From Wujia chipingensis (GTDB taxonomy: Bacteria; Bacillota; Clostridia; Lachnospirales; Lachnospiraceae): 64,000 nucleotides of DNA. Under the pieces are notes generated by a model that worked only from the letters and a program-made list of their open reading frames with translations, searched no databases and was not told the origin of the DNA. The position numbers and the translations under genes were made by a program. The DNA is taken from the NCBI RefSeq assembly GCF_014337155.1, contig NZ_CP060632.1, positions 446,001 to 510,000 on the forward strand, read 5' to 3'. Positions 34,461 to 42,317 of the stretch are shown here, in pieces (positions within the stretch are counted from its first letter, which is position 1; every line of letters starts with the position of its first letter).

Positions 34461-35048
34461 ATGTCAGAACTATTCGAAAACGAAGCTGCAACATCTGGAA
34501 CACCAGAAAGCGGAATTCCGACCGATGGTGAGGCAAGATGGTATGTAGCTCATACCTACTCAGGTTATGAGAACAAGGTGAAAAATGATATCGAGAAGAC
34601 TGTTGAAAACAGAAAGCTTCAAGAGCAAATCCTTGAGGTAACCGTACCGGTTCAGGAGGTAATTGAGACAACAAAGACAGGCGCGAAAAAGACAGTTCAG
34701 AGAAAGTTGTTTCCGGGTTATGTTCTGGTTCATATGTATATGAACGATGTTACATGGTATGTAGTTCGTAACACACGGGGTGTTACAGGATTTGTAGGTC
34801 CGGAATCCAAGCCGGTTCCTTTGACAGAGCGCGAGATGCGTGCGATGGGTATCGTGACTGAGGCACCAGTGGTTCACATTGATGTGGAAGTTGGCGATCA
34901 GATCAAGGTTATTACCGGAGCTTGGGAAGGCAATGTTGCTGTTGTTAAGGCAATTAACGAGAGCAAGAGAACCGTAACCATTGACGTTGACATTTTCGGA
35001 CGTGCTACATCTGTTGAGATTGGATTTGGAGATATCCAGAAGATGTAA
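34461..35048 (+). CDS. nusG: Transcription termination/antitermination protein NusG
   Basis: 195 residues: NGN domain (about 28-130, ARWYVAHTYSGYENKV at its start, KRKLFPGYVLVHM), then a KOW motif (about 140-175, VGDQIKVITGAWEGNVAVVKAINESK). A 26-residue Asn/Thr/Gly-rich leader precedes the NGN domain, as in several Lachnospiraceae. It binds RNA polymerase beta' and couples to Rho or ribosomes. Its gene lies 12 nt after secE and 21 nt before rplK. Confidence 0.97.
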   Translation: MSELFENEAATSGTPESGIPTDGEARWYVAHTYSGYENKVKNDIEKTVENRKLQEQILEVTVPVQEVIETTKTGAKKTVQRKLFPGYVLVHMYMNDVTWYVVRNTRGVTGFVGPESKPVPLTEREMRAMGIVTEAPVVHIDVEVGDQIKVITGAWEGNVAVVKAINESKRTVTIDVDIFGRATSVEIGFGDIQKM

Positions 35049-35069
35049 GAGGTTTAGGAGGTAGCTATA

Positions 35070-35495
35070 ATGGCTAAGAAAGTAGAAGGATATATTAAAT
35101 TACAGATTCCTGCAGGAAAGGCAACACCTGCACCACCTGTTGGTCCTGCACTTGGACAGCACGGTGTAAACATTGTACAGTTCACAAAGGAGTTTAACGC
35201 AAGAACTGCTGATCAGGGCGATATGATCATCCCTGTTGTTATCACAGTTTATGCAGATAAGAGTTTCAGCTTTGTAACTAAGACTCCACCGGCAGCAGTA
35301 CTGCTTAAGAAGGCGTGCGGCCTTAAGTCAGCATCTGCAGCACCGAACAAGACAAAGGTTGCAAAGATTTCTAAGGCTAAGGTTCAGGAGATCGCTGAGC
35401 TGAAGATGCCAGACCTGAATGCAGCAAGCCTTGAGGCTGCTATGAGCATGATCGCTGGTACAGCTCGTTCTATGGGAATCGAAGTTGAGGACTAA
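35070..35495 (+). CDS. rplK: 50S ribosomal protein L11
   Basis: 141 residues, standard length. N-terminal domain with [29 protein letters not shown] (proline-rich hinge) and C-terminal rRNA-binding domain ([20 protein letters not shown]). It forms the GTPase-associated centre with 23S rRNA helix 43/44 and is the target of thiostrepton. A good ribosome site (AGGAGGTAG) precedes it. Confidence 0.98.
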   Translation: MAKKVEGYIKLQIPAGKATPAPPVGPALGQHGVNIVQFTKEFNARTADQGDMIIPVVITVYADKSFSFVTKTPPAAVLLKKACGLKSASAAPNKTKVAKISKAKVQEIAELKMPDLNAASLEAAMSMIAGTARSMGIEVED

Positions 35496-35550
35496 TAAGA
35501 AATAATCGTAGGAGGGTCGCTCCCGCAAAAACTACAGGAGGTTTATTTGA

Positions 35551-36240
35551 ATGAAAACAGGTAAGAGATATTCAGAAGCTGCAAAGCTTATTGAAAAGAC
35601 AAAAACATATGACTTAGAAGAGGCTGTTGCACTCGTTAAGAAAACAGCTAGCGCAAAGTTTGATGAGACAATCGAAGCTCACTTCCGTTTGGGCGTAGAT
35701 GGTCGTCATGCAGACCAGCAGGTTCGTGGTGCAGTTGTTCTTCCTCACGGAACAGGTAAGACTGTAAAGGTTCTCGTATTTGCTAAGGGTAACAAGGTAG
35801 ACGAGGCTCTTGCAGCAGGCGCTGATTACGCAGGTGGAGATGAGCTTGTACCAAAGATCCAGAACGAAGGCTGGTTGGATTTTGATGTTGTTGTTGCTAC
35901 ACCAGATATGATGGGTGTTGTTGGACGTCTTGGACGTGTCCTTGGACCAAAGGGCTTGATGCCAAATCCAAAGGCTGGTACAGTTACTATGGACGTAACA
36001 AAGGCAATCAACGATATTAAGGCTGGTAAGATTGAGTACAGACTTGATAAGTCAAACATTATCCACGTGCCAATTGGAAAGGCTTCTTTCACAGAGGAGC
36101 AGTTAACAGACAACTTCCAGACTTTAATAGATGCAGTTGTTAAGGCTAAGCCTGCAGCAGCAAAGGGACAGTACATTAAGAGCTTAGTAGTAGCTTCTAC
36201 AATGGGTCCTGGCGTAAAGCTGAACGTTACAAAGTACTAA
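35551..36240 (+). CDS. rplA: 50S ribosomal protein L1
   Basis: 229 residues, normal for L1: two domains with the rRNA-binding signature ([16 protein letters not shown]) and [13 protein letters not shown]1 binds 23S rRNA helices 76-78 at the E-site and represses its own operon by binding a mimic in the mRNA leader; no obvious such site was checked. The operon ends here with a terminator, and rplJ/rplL do not follow. Confidence 0.98.
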   Translation: MKTGKRYSEAAKLIEKTKTYDLEEAVALVKKTASAKFDETIEAHFRLGVDGRHADQQVRGAVVLPHGTGKTVKVLVFAKGNKVDEALAAGADYAGGDELVPKIQNEGWLDFDVVVATPDMMGVVGRLGRVLGPKGLMPNPKAGTVTMDVTKAINDIKAGKIEYRLDKSNIIHVPIGKASFTEEQLTDNFQTLIDAVVKAKPAAAKGQYIKSLVVASTMGPGVKLNVTKY

Positions 36241-36256
36241 GATTTAGCCGTAACAG

Positions 36257-36310
36257 AGAAAAGAGTGTGAATGGATTCCGACACGGAGTGCATGCGCACT
36301 CTTTTTTTCT
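36257..36310 (+). terminator. Rho-independent terminator ending the rplKA operon
   Basis: AAAAGAGTGTG and GCGCACTCTTTTT pair (with a few internal mismatches) around a GC-rich loop, followed by T residues. Confidence 0.8.
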
Positions 36311-36389
36311 TGCTTTTCAGACGCAATAATAGTAAAATTAAAGTACTTGAGACATCGAGAAAGTAATTTATACCAAGGGGGTACAGACA

Positions 36390-36635
36390 ATGGAAAAGGA
36401 ACAGATTGTAACGAAACTTACGGAAGTGATTCATGATGTGTTACCGGAATTGGATGAGGTAGATATGCATGCAAATATGGTAAACGAATATGGCGTGAAT
36501 TCCGTATCTTTGATTCGCCTGCTCGTAGCAGCAGAAAGCAAGTTTGATATTTCATTTACCGATTATGAGCTTGCACTCAGCGATTACGATTCGTTCAGCG
36601 ATATTGCAGCAGTGATAGCGGAAAAATTAGCATAG
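36390..36635 (+). CDS. Acyl/peptidyl carrier protein
   Basis: 81 residues, a complete four-helix carrier-protein fold. The phosphopantetheine attachment site is Ser38 in EYGVNSVSLIRLL, where Asn replaces the common Asp of the D-S-L motif. Acidic surface (pI low) fits. It is not the fatty-acid ACP by context: fab genes are absent and it heads a three-gene cassette with a BtrH-like protein (18 nt apart) and an Sfp-type transferase. It presumably holds an amino- or acyl-thioester intermediate of a small pathway. Ribosome site AAGGGGGT. Confidence 0.88.
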   Translation: MEKEQIVTKLTEVIHDVLPELDEVDMHANMVNEYGVNSVSLIRLLVAAESKFDISFTDYELALSDYDSFSDIAAVIAEKLA

Positions 36636-36653
36636 ATTGGGAGGAACAGTAAA

Positions 36654-37709
36654 ATGGCAGATATGAAAAAATTACCAGTAACATATCCAATGATTACATC
36701 TTGGCAGTGGCATGCAACACTGTTTTCCATTCTCTCAGATGATGAGAATGCAAAGAAATGGATTTTCAGCAACTACATTCAGCTTCGTTGCTACAACATT
36801 CAGGAGATCTTCACAGGCGATGATATGCTTCTCGCAGATATGATGCCAGGAAGCAGCGCATTGAAGCAGTGTCCATACCTGATGTTCTCACTTCTTACGA
36901 AAGAGCAGATTCAGAGCTATTGTGGAAACATCATTGATTTCATTATCAAGACTATCGACCTGAATGGATATGTATATGGCGTATTTGATGAGGCAAAGAT
37001 TTTGTGTGATGCAGAGGTAGATTACAAGTTCCCTCATGAGTTATTCATCTATGGATACAACCGTGACGAGGAAGTATTCTATGTAGGAGACTTCACATTC
37101 CAGGATCATTATTCATATAACACAGTCAGCTTCTCTGATCTGGAGCGTGGCTATGAAGTTATCACAGAGCAGGATGACCATGTATTTAAGGATGATCACA
37201 AGGGTGGCCGTGGATTGTATGTTGTTATGAAGAACACCGAGCATCCAATCTATGAAGTGGATATAGAGCTGATTAAGCAGACAATCAGTGAGTACCTGAA
37301 TTCTCAGGATACAAAGGATCATTTCCGTATGCTTCGTAACCGTTTTGATGATACAACATTTGGTATCAAGGTTTATGACAAGGTGCTTGCACAGATCGAG
37401 AAGCAGCTGCATGCAGAGGAGCCAGATTTCGATATCCGTGCATTGCATGTAATGTATGACCATAAGGTTTTGATGTTAGAGCGTATTAAGTATCTGATGA
37501 ATCACGGATTCCTGAAATACAACGAGGATACGATCAATGAGTACCAGACGGTTGTTCGTAATATGCTGACCGCTCGTAACCTGCTTGTCCGTATCTCTAT
37601 CACAGGTGAGATTGAGTCTTCAGTCAGATTCAAGACATACCTCGATGCAGCAAAGGAGAAGGAAATCAGCATTCTCTTCCGTATTCTTGCAGAACTGGAA
37701 GATAAATAA
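36654..37709 (+). CDS. BtrH-like protein of a carrier-protein cassette
   Basis: 351 residues, no signal peptide or membrane helix. The first 170 residues resemble the BtrH/papain-like acyltransferase domain of nonribosomal and aminoglycoside clusters (SWQWHATLF, then a beta-rich part with PHELFIYGYNRDEEVFYVGDFTFQDHYSYNTVSFSDLERGYEVI); the remaining 180 are helical and of unknown type. BtrH transfers an acyl group from a carrier protein to an amine in butirosin synthesis. The nucleophilic Cys that normally follows the conserved His (HC) is Ala21 here (HA), so catalysis may be altered or the similarity remote. Identification is tentative; a structure prediction would decide it. Confidence 0.5.
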   Translation: MADMKKLPVTYPMITSWQWHATLFSILSDDENAKKWIFSNYIQLRCYNIQEIFTGDDMLLADMMPGSSALKQCPYLMFSLLTKEQIQSYCGNIIDFIIKTIDLNGYVYGVFDEAKILCDAEVDYKFPHELFIYGYNRDEEVFYVGDFTFQDHYSYNTVSFSDLERGYEVITEQDDHVFKDDHKGGRGLYVVMKNTEHPIYEVDIELIKQTISEYLNSQDTKDHFRMLRNRFDDTTFGIKVYDKVLAQIEKQLHAEEPDFDIRALHVMYDHKVLMLERIKYLMNHGFLKYNEDTINEYQTVVRNMLTARNLLVRISITGEIESSVRFKTYLDAAKEKEISILFRILAELEDK

Positions 37710-37710
37710 T

Positions 37711-38436
37711 ATGACAAAGATTCATGTATCGGTTGTAAAAGTAAATCGTGAATACTTAGAACAACATTTTGATGAATTGGTCGAACGCTTATACCCGGAA
37801 CGAAAGTCCCGGGTATTGGCTTTTCGTAGGCGGGAACCAGCATATACATCGATCGTAGCAGGTTTATTGTTGCAGACACTTGTAGAAGAAAAGCTTGGTA
37901 TCTCCCCGCAGGCATTGGTGCTTGAAAAAAACGAGAATGGAAAGCCAACGGTACAGGGACATCCAGCGTTTTATTTCAATCTCTCCCATGCGGGTGATTA
38001 TGTCGTGCTGGCGCACGGTGATGTGCCCCTGGGGGTCGATATCGAGCAGATCCGGGAAAAGGATAATCTGCGTGTTGCCAGACGTTGCTTTACCGAGCGG
38101 GAGTATGCTTATGTATCCGGACAAAAAGAGGTGGTATCTCAGGAGACGGCAGGTGCGCCTGGTGAGGTGGCGGAGAAATCGGGGTTCGAGCCGGATGACA
38201 GTTTGTGTGCAGAGCGGTTCTTCTATCTATGGACGATGAAAGAGGCATATCTGAAGCTTACAGGCGATGGAATCAGTGTGCCGCTCAATTCCTTTGAAAT
38301 CGATCCGGTGCAGAAAACCGTCATTGGTACATCGTACCGGTATTTTATGCTTCGGATGGATGATTATTGGATTTCTGTGTGTGCGGAGGGGGATTGTACC
38401 GTGGAATACAGGCTGGATTCCTGCATCCGTTTTTGA
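37711..38436 (+). CDS. 4'-phosphopantetheinyl transferase, Sfp type
   Basis: 241 residues, typical of the Sfp group (AcpS is about 120). Motifs: FNLSHAGDYVV (about 89-99), GVDIE (108-112, Mg2+ ligands Asp110/Glu112), WTMKEAYLKLTGDG (174-187). It attaches the 4'-phosphopantetheine arm of CoA to a Ser of a carrier protein, most likely the one encoded at 36390. Start at 37711 is one nt after the BtrH-like stop; an ATG at 37585 in another frame lies inside that gene and was rejected. Pocket residues suggest broad carrier-protein acceptance. Confidence 0.93.
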   Translation: MTKIHVSVVKVNREYLEQHFDELVERLYPERKSRVLAFRRREPAYTSIVAGLLLQTLVEEKLGISPQALVLEKNENGKPTVQGHPAFYFNLSHAGDYVVLAHGDVPLGVDIEQIREKDNLRVARRCFTEREYAYVSGQKEVVSQETAGAPGEVAEKSGFEPDDSLCAERFFYLWTMKEAYLKLTGDGISVPLNSFEIDPVQKTVIGTSYRYFMLRMDDYWISVCAEGDCTVEYRLDSCIRF

Positions 38437-38540
38437 GATGGTCGGTTATGCCGATCTTATGGAGACATCCGGGTTTGTACGTTTGGACTTTTGAGGATTT
38501 TGAAATTTGAAATTTGAATTCAATTTTGTTAAGAAATCGC

Positions 38541-38569
38541 TTGACATTTAGTTGAAACTACGATAGAAT
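38541..38569 (+). promoter_or_regulatory. tRNA-Arg promoter
   Basis: TTGACA (38541-38546), 17-bp spacer, TAGAAT (38564-38569), about 29 nt before the mature tRNA start. Confidence 0.8.
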
Positions 38570-38597
38570 ATCATCTGTTGTGAGACACAACACAGAT

Positions 38598-38671
38598 GCG
38601 GTCGTAGCTCAGCTGGATAGAGCACTTGGCTACGGACCAAGGTGTCGGGAGTTCGAATCTTCTCGGCCGCA
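38598..38671 (+). tRNA. tRNA-Arg (anticodon ACG)
   Basis: Full cloverleaf: acceptor GCGGTCG/CGGCCGC, D arm with GCTC..GAGC, anticodon loop CTACGGA (anticodon ACG), T arm with GTTCGAATC. ACG is expected to be edited to ICG to read CGN codons. No encoded CCA; discriminator A. Confidence 0.97.
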
Positions 38672-38677
38672 TAACTT

Positions 38678-38708
38678 AAAGCTTCTCGAGCAATCGGGAA
38701 GCTTTTTT
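38678..38708 (+). terminator. Terminator after tRNA-Arg
   Basis: AAAGCTTC and GAAGCTTTTTT pair around TCGAGCAATCGG; begins 7 nt after the tRNA. Confidence 0.88.
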
Positions 38709-38721
38709 GCGCGTTCCTACA

Positions 38722-38804
38722 AGCACTGCACACCTGCATGCACGCGTATAGCGCGCCAGCGCGACACGAACATGGAGCGAAGCGGAATGTGAGTGTGCAG
38801 TGCT
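38722..38804. repeat. 83-bp palindromic element (type C)
   Basis: AGCACTGCACAC (38722-38733) pairs perfectly with GTGTGCAGTGCT (38793-38804). Inside are a GC-rich hairpin (GCGCGCCAGCGCG) and a small stem ACAT..ATGT around GGAGCGAAGCGGA, followed by GAG. A partly similar stretch (CGACGACATGCCGC, then GAATGTGAG) lies before ridA at about 40721-40750. It looks like an intergenic structured or REP-like repeat; function unknown. Confidence 0.7.
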
Positions 38805-38864
38805 ATATATAATATAATAAGGCAGATAAGACGAGAGATTCAATCTTTAATTTTATAGTTAATA

Positions 38865-39060
38865 TGCGAGCAACCAAAGTGTAGATACGGATGATATATG
38901 CAACAAATACTCAAGCAGACCGTTGAAATACATCGGCACTTAATGAGCGGCAGCAATTTTGCTGCTGCGAATTTAGTACCGTTATGTATTGAACCGAGCG
39001 AGAGCGCGTCTGCGGAGGATTCTGTTGCATATATTATCCGTAGGATAAATGGGGCTCGCA
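38865..39060 (+). repeat. Structured repeat element, type A copy 2
   Basis: Outer TGCGAGC (38865-38871) with GCTCGCA (39054-39060); TACGGATGATATATGCAACA (38886-38905) with 39023-39042 (one mismatch); GCAGAC (38915-38920) with GTCTGC (39008-39013); ATACAT (38928-38933) with ATGTAT (38984-38989); apical GCAGCaattttGCTGC. The linkers GCAGACC-TTGAA, GGCACTTA, GA-CGGCA, TTTAGTACC and GAGCGAGAG match copy 1 (25085-25280), while every stem is different yet paired. Such covariation argues for selected structure. Confidence 0.85.
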
Positions 39061-39066
39061 ATTCAA

Positions 39067-39099
39067 AATAAAAAAGACGATCGAACCTCGACCGTCTTA
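39067..39099 (-). terminator. Terminator of the tRNA-Gln gene (minus strand)
   Basis: On the minus strand AAGACGGTC.. and CGTCTTTTTT pair; T-run at the 3' side, 5 nt beyond the tRNA 3' end. Confidence 0.85.
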
Positions 39100-39103
39100 T
39101 AAG

Positions 39104-39176
39104 CTGGGCTACCAGGATTCGAACCTGGAAAATGCTGGAGTCAGAGTCCAGTGCCTTACCATTTGGCGATAGCCCA
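39104..39176 (-). tRNA. tRNA-Gln (anticodon CTG)
   Basis: Minus-strand cloverleaf: acceptor TGGGCTA/TAGCCCA with discriminator G, D arm CGCC..GGC, anticodon stem CTGGA/TCCAG with loop CTCTGAC (anticodon CTG), T arm GGTTCGAATC. Reads CAG. The CCA end is not encoded. Confidence 0.96.
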
Positions 39177-39438
39177 TCATTATGAAGTTTGGAGACTCTT
39201 TTGTGTCTCACAAGATGGTATTATATTACATGTCTTTTGAAATTGCAAGCCTTTTTTGAAAAAAAATTACAAAAAGTTGAAACATACTACAATTCCGCCT
39301 ACTTGTCAGGAATTGGATAAATAATTGTTTGACAAACGGAAACAAATACTATATGATTGCTTACGTTGAACGCTAGGAGAAAACAAAGATTTATGTAAAT
39401 CGATTGCGTAGTGAACAACCATTTGAAAGGAAGTAATT

Positions 39439-39789
39439 ATGAGCAGCGTAATATATGTGGTTCCGTGGGCCATTTGTGATACAGAAAGCATATATGTGAA
39501 GAAAGTCAAGGGCGACGATGTACAGGTGCCAGAGAAGGGCAGTGAGTTTAATTCATGGTGCATCCGAAACGTGATTGCAAGTCCGGATCGCAGAACAAAG
39601 GATACGTATGCGATTGTGGATGTATTCAATGGCTATAAGGAAAAGATGAATGAGAAGGGCATGTCTGTGTTCTCACTTACCAATTCACAGGATGTATTGG
39701 AAAATCTGGGCTTCCAGAAAGCGGATGATACAGAGGCATCATTTATAAAGAATAAAGTTTTGAAGTTGAATAAGGACAAGAAAAAATAG
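39439..39789 (+). CDS. Conserved hypothetical protein
   Basis: 116 residues, soluble, no signal peptide or membrane helix. Begins MSSVIYVVPWAICDTESIYV and has a lysine-rich C-terminus (KLNKDKKK). Predicted mixed alpha/beta; no known motif. GGAAGTAAT ribosome site 4-12 nt upstream. It has its own terminator (39789-39816) before the cvfB gene. No family recognised. Confidence 0.7.
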   Translation: MSSVIYVVPWAICDTESIYVKKVKGDDVQVPEKGSEFNSWCIRNVIASPDRRTKDTYAIVDVFNGYKEKMNEKGMSVFSLTNSQDVLENLGFQKADDTEASFIKNKVLKLNKDKKK

Positions 39790-39816
39790 ACCACGCATGT
39801 TTGTGGTCTATTTTTT
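39789..39816 (+). terminator. Rho-independent terminator
   Basis: AGACCACGCA..TGTGGTCT stem with T-run, at the stop codon of the preceding gene. Confidence 0.8.
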
Positions 39817-39831
39817 AGAAAGTAGGAAAAA

Positions 39832-40671
39832 ATGATAGAAATTGGAAAATGGAATGATCTGAAAGTCATTCGCTCGAAAGACTTTGGTATATACCTTGGT
39901 GAAGAGGACAGCTCGACGGCAGAGACGGTGCTGCTTCCGAGAAAACAGGTGCCGGAGGGTGTGAAAGCCGGTGCATCCCTGCGCGTCTTTATTTACCGTG
40001 ATTCACAGGACCGAATCATTGCGACAACGAATACACCATTGATCACAGTCGGTGAGGTAAAGAAGCTGCAGGTAAAGAGCGTGACAAGCTTAGGTGCATT
40101 TATGGACTGCGGGCTGGAACGTGACGTGCTGCTTCCATTTAAAGAACAGACGGCGAAGGTGGAGGCTGGGAAGTCCTATCTGGTGCGGATGTATGTGGAT
40201 AAATCCGGACGTCTGGCAGTGTCAATGAAGATAGGAAAAGAATTGCAGCCAATCGAAGGCTACGAAGAAGGACAGGATTTCGTTGGAACCGTGTATGAGT
40301 TCAAGAAGGATTTTGGTGCATTTGTGGCAATTGACGACAAATATCCGGGACTCATCTATACAAGTGAATTGTATGCGCCAGTGAGGGTCGGCGATGAAGT
40401 ACATGGCAGAATCGTAAAGATCCGTCCGGATGGAAAGGCAGATCTCGCGTTGCGGAAGCTTGCGTATGCGCAGATGGAAGAGGACAGTGAGATGGTATAT
40501 GCCGTTATAAAGAGTTATAAGGGCGTTTTGCCGTTTACAGATAAGGCAGATAAGGATATAATCAAGAAGGAGTTCGGACTCAGTAAAAACGCGTTTAAGC
40601 GCGCCTGTGGACGTCTCTTAAAAGAGGGAAAGATCCGCATTACGGAGAAGACAATCGAACTCGTTGATTAG
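39832..40671 (+). CDS. cvfB: S1-domain RNA-binding protein CvfB
   Basis: 279 residues. Three S1-like OB folds (about 1-65; 68-135 with VGEVKKLQVKSVTSLGAFMDCGLERDVLLPF; 145-212 with VGTVYEFKKDFGAFVAI) and a C-terminal winged helix (about 220-279, FGLSKNAFKRACGRLLKEGKI). This is the CvfB/YitL layout. It binds RNA and affects virulence-gene expression in Staphylococcus; its role in Clostridia is not known. RidA lies about 110 nt downstream. Confidence 0.93.
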   Translation: MIEIGKWNDLKVIRSKDFGIYLGEEDSSTAETVLLPRKQVPEGVKAGASLRVFIYRDSQDRIIATTNTPLITVGEVKKLQVKSVTSLGAFMDCGLERDVLLPFKEQTAKVEAGKSYLVRMYVDKSGRLAVSMKIGKELQPIEGYEEGQDFVGTVYEFKKDFGAFVAIDDKYPGLIYTSELYAPVRVGDEVHGRIVKIRPDGKADLALRKLAYAQMEEDSEMVYAVIKSYKGVLPFTDKADKDIIKKEFGLSKNAFKRACGRLLKEGKIRITEKTIELVD

Positions 40672-40686
40672 ATAACATTTATAGGA

Positions 40687-40755
40687 GGCGCATATGTGCG
40701 AAGCACATATTCAGGATGCGCCGACGACATGCCGCCGAACGAATGTGAGGGGGCA
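40687..40755 (+). repeat. Hairpin-rich leader before ridA, possible type C relative
   Basis: GGCGCAT (40687-40693) pairs with ATGCGCC (40716-40722), enclosing ATGTGC/GCACAT; it is followed by CGACGACATGCCGC and GAATGTGAG, which partly match type C. An in-frame ATG at 40694 with AGGAGGCG before it would extend RidA N-terminally by 29 residues, but the hairpin makes this doubtful. Confidence 0.4.
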
Positions 40756-40780
40756 ACACCACAAAGGAGGTACTTATATT

Positions 40781-41161
40781 ATGAAGACAGTGATTCAGAC
40801 ACCAAAGGCACCAGCCGCAATCGGACCATATTCACAGGCGATTGCAGTTGGAGATATGATTTATACATCAGGTATGATTCCAATCATTCCAGAAACGGGC
40901 GAGCTTGAGACAGGCGATGTTAAGGCACAGGCGAAGCAGGCAATCGGAAACCTGATTGCGTTGTTGAATGAGGCAGGCAGCGATGCGGAGCATGTGGTAA
41001 AGACGACGGTATTTATTAAAGATATGAATGATTTTGCGGCAGTGAATGAAGTATATGCAACGTTCTTTGAGAAAGACTGTCCGGCACGTTCGTGTGTGGA
41101 GGTTGCAAGACTTCCAAAGGATGTGAAGATTGAAATCGAAGCAATCGCAATCAAAAAATAA
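40781..41161 (+). CDS. ridA: RidA family protein (reactive intermediate/imine deaminase)
   Basis: 126 residues, the full length of RidA/YjgF/UK114. Trimer motif residues visible: IGPYSQAI near the N-terminus, GDMIYTSGMIP, catalytic Arg and Glu in CPARSCVEVARLPKDVKIEIEAIA. It deaminates 2-aminoacrylate and other imine intermediates from PLP enzymes such as serine and threonine dehydratases. The start at 40781 is chosen for AAAGGAGG upstream and because it matches family length. It is followed by ilvE, whose family is known to be protected by RidA. Confidence 0.96.
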   Translation: MKTVIQTPKAPAAIGPYSQAIAVGDMIYTSGMIPIIPETGELETGDVKAQAKQAIGNLIALLNEAGSDAEHVVKTTVFIKDMNDFAAVNEVYATFFEKDCPARSCVEVARLPKDVKIEIEAIAIKK

Positions 41162-41291
41162 TATAATAAGTATATTGAACAGTAAAAACAAGTGAAAACG
41201 CTCGATTATGTTATTTTCTGCTTGCATAATTACATATGAGTGGTAAAATAAAGGGCAGATAATACGCATGAGGGAAAGGAAGTAATAAATC

Positions 41292-42314
41292 ATGAGCAAA
41301 AATATTGATTGGTCTTCACTCGGCTTTGGCTATGTGCAGACAGACAAGCGTTTCGTATCAAACTATAAGAACGGTGCATGGGATGATGGTGTACTGACCG
41401 AGGATGCAACAGTTAATCTGAGTGAGTGTGCCGGAGTTCTTCAGTATGCACAGACCTGTTTTGAAGGTTTGAAAGCATATACAACAGAGAAGGGACAGAT
41501 CGTGATTTTCCGTCCTGACTTAAATGCATCCCGTATGGCAGATTCCTGCAAGCGTCTGGAGATGCCTGTATATCCGGAGGATAAGTGGGTTGATGCAGTC
41601 GTAAAGACAGTAGAGGCGAATATTGACTGGGTACCACCATATGGTTCCGGTGCAACCCTGTACATCCGTCCATATATGTTCGGCAGCAACCCGGTTATCG
41701 GTGTAAAGCCAGCGGATGAGTATCAGTTCCGTGTATTCTGTACACCAGTTGGTCCTTACTTCAAGGGCGGTGCAAAGCCAATCGTAATCCGTGTCAGTGA
41801 TTATGACCGTGCAGCACCTCATGGAACAGGTCATATCAAGGCTGGATTGAACTACGCTATGAGCTTATATCCAATCGTAGATGCACATAATCAGGGCTTC
41901 GCTGAGAATATGTATCTGGATGCTGCAACACGTACAAAGGTAGAGGAGACAGGTGGAGCAAACTTCATCTTCGTTACAAAGGATGGCACATTGGTAACAC
42001 CAAAGTCAGACAGTATCCTTCCTTCTATCACACGTCGTTCATTGATGGTAGTTGCGGAGAAGTACCTTGGCATGAAGGTGGAGCACAGAGAGGTTTACTT
42101 CGATGAGGTTAAGGATTTCGCAGAGTGTGGTCTGTGTGGTACAGCTGCAGTTATCTCTCCAGTTGGAAAGATTAACGACCACGGCAAGGAAATCTGCTTC
42201 CCAAGTGGAATGGAAGAGATGGGACCATATACAAAGAAGCTGTATGACGCTCTGACAGGTATCCAGATGGGACGTATCGAGGCACCAGAAGGCTGGATTA
42301 AGGTAATCAAATAA
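41292..42314 (+). CDS. ilvE: Branched-chain amino acid aminotransferase
   Basis: 340 residues, fold type IV PLP aminotransferase of the longer (BCAT-like) type: ECAGVLQYAQTCFEGLKAY at the substrate side, GSGATLYIRPYMFG, the PLP lysine in GHIKAGLNYAMSLYP, then EETGGANFIFV and ECGLCGTAAVISPVG. It exchanges amino groups between Ile, Leu or Val and 2-oxoglutarate in cytosol. Located between ridA and a GT2 gene (3 nt apart). With leuA at 57433 it completes part of leucine synthesis in this window. Confidence 0.96.
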   Translation: MSKNIDWSSLGFGYVQTDKRFVSNYKNGAWDDGVLTEDATVNLSECAGVLQYAQTCFEGLKAYTTEKGQIVIFRPDLNASRMADSCKRLEMPVYPEDKWVDAVVKTVEANIDWVPPYGSGATLYIRPYMFGSNPVIGVKPADEYQFRVFCTPVGPYFKGGAKPIVIRVSDYDRAAPHGTGHIKAGLNYAMSLYPIVDAHNQGFAENMYLDAATRTKVEETGGANFIFVTKDGTLVTPKSDSILPSITRRSLMVVAEKYLGMKVEHREVYFDEVKDFAECGLCGTAAVISPVGKINDHGKEICFPSGMEEMGPYTKKLYDALTGIQMGRIEAPEGWIKVIK

Positions 42315-42317
42315 TTT

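Noticed and set aside
37585..37711. Longer PPTase start
   Set aside because: Would overlap the end of the BtrH-like gene by 125 nt and lengthen the N-terminus beyond the Sfp family; the ATG at 37711 fits better.
38580..38792. 70-codon frame over tRNA-Arg
   Set aside because: Covers the tRNA and terminator; translated product is meaningless.
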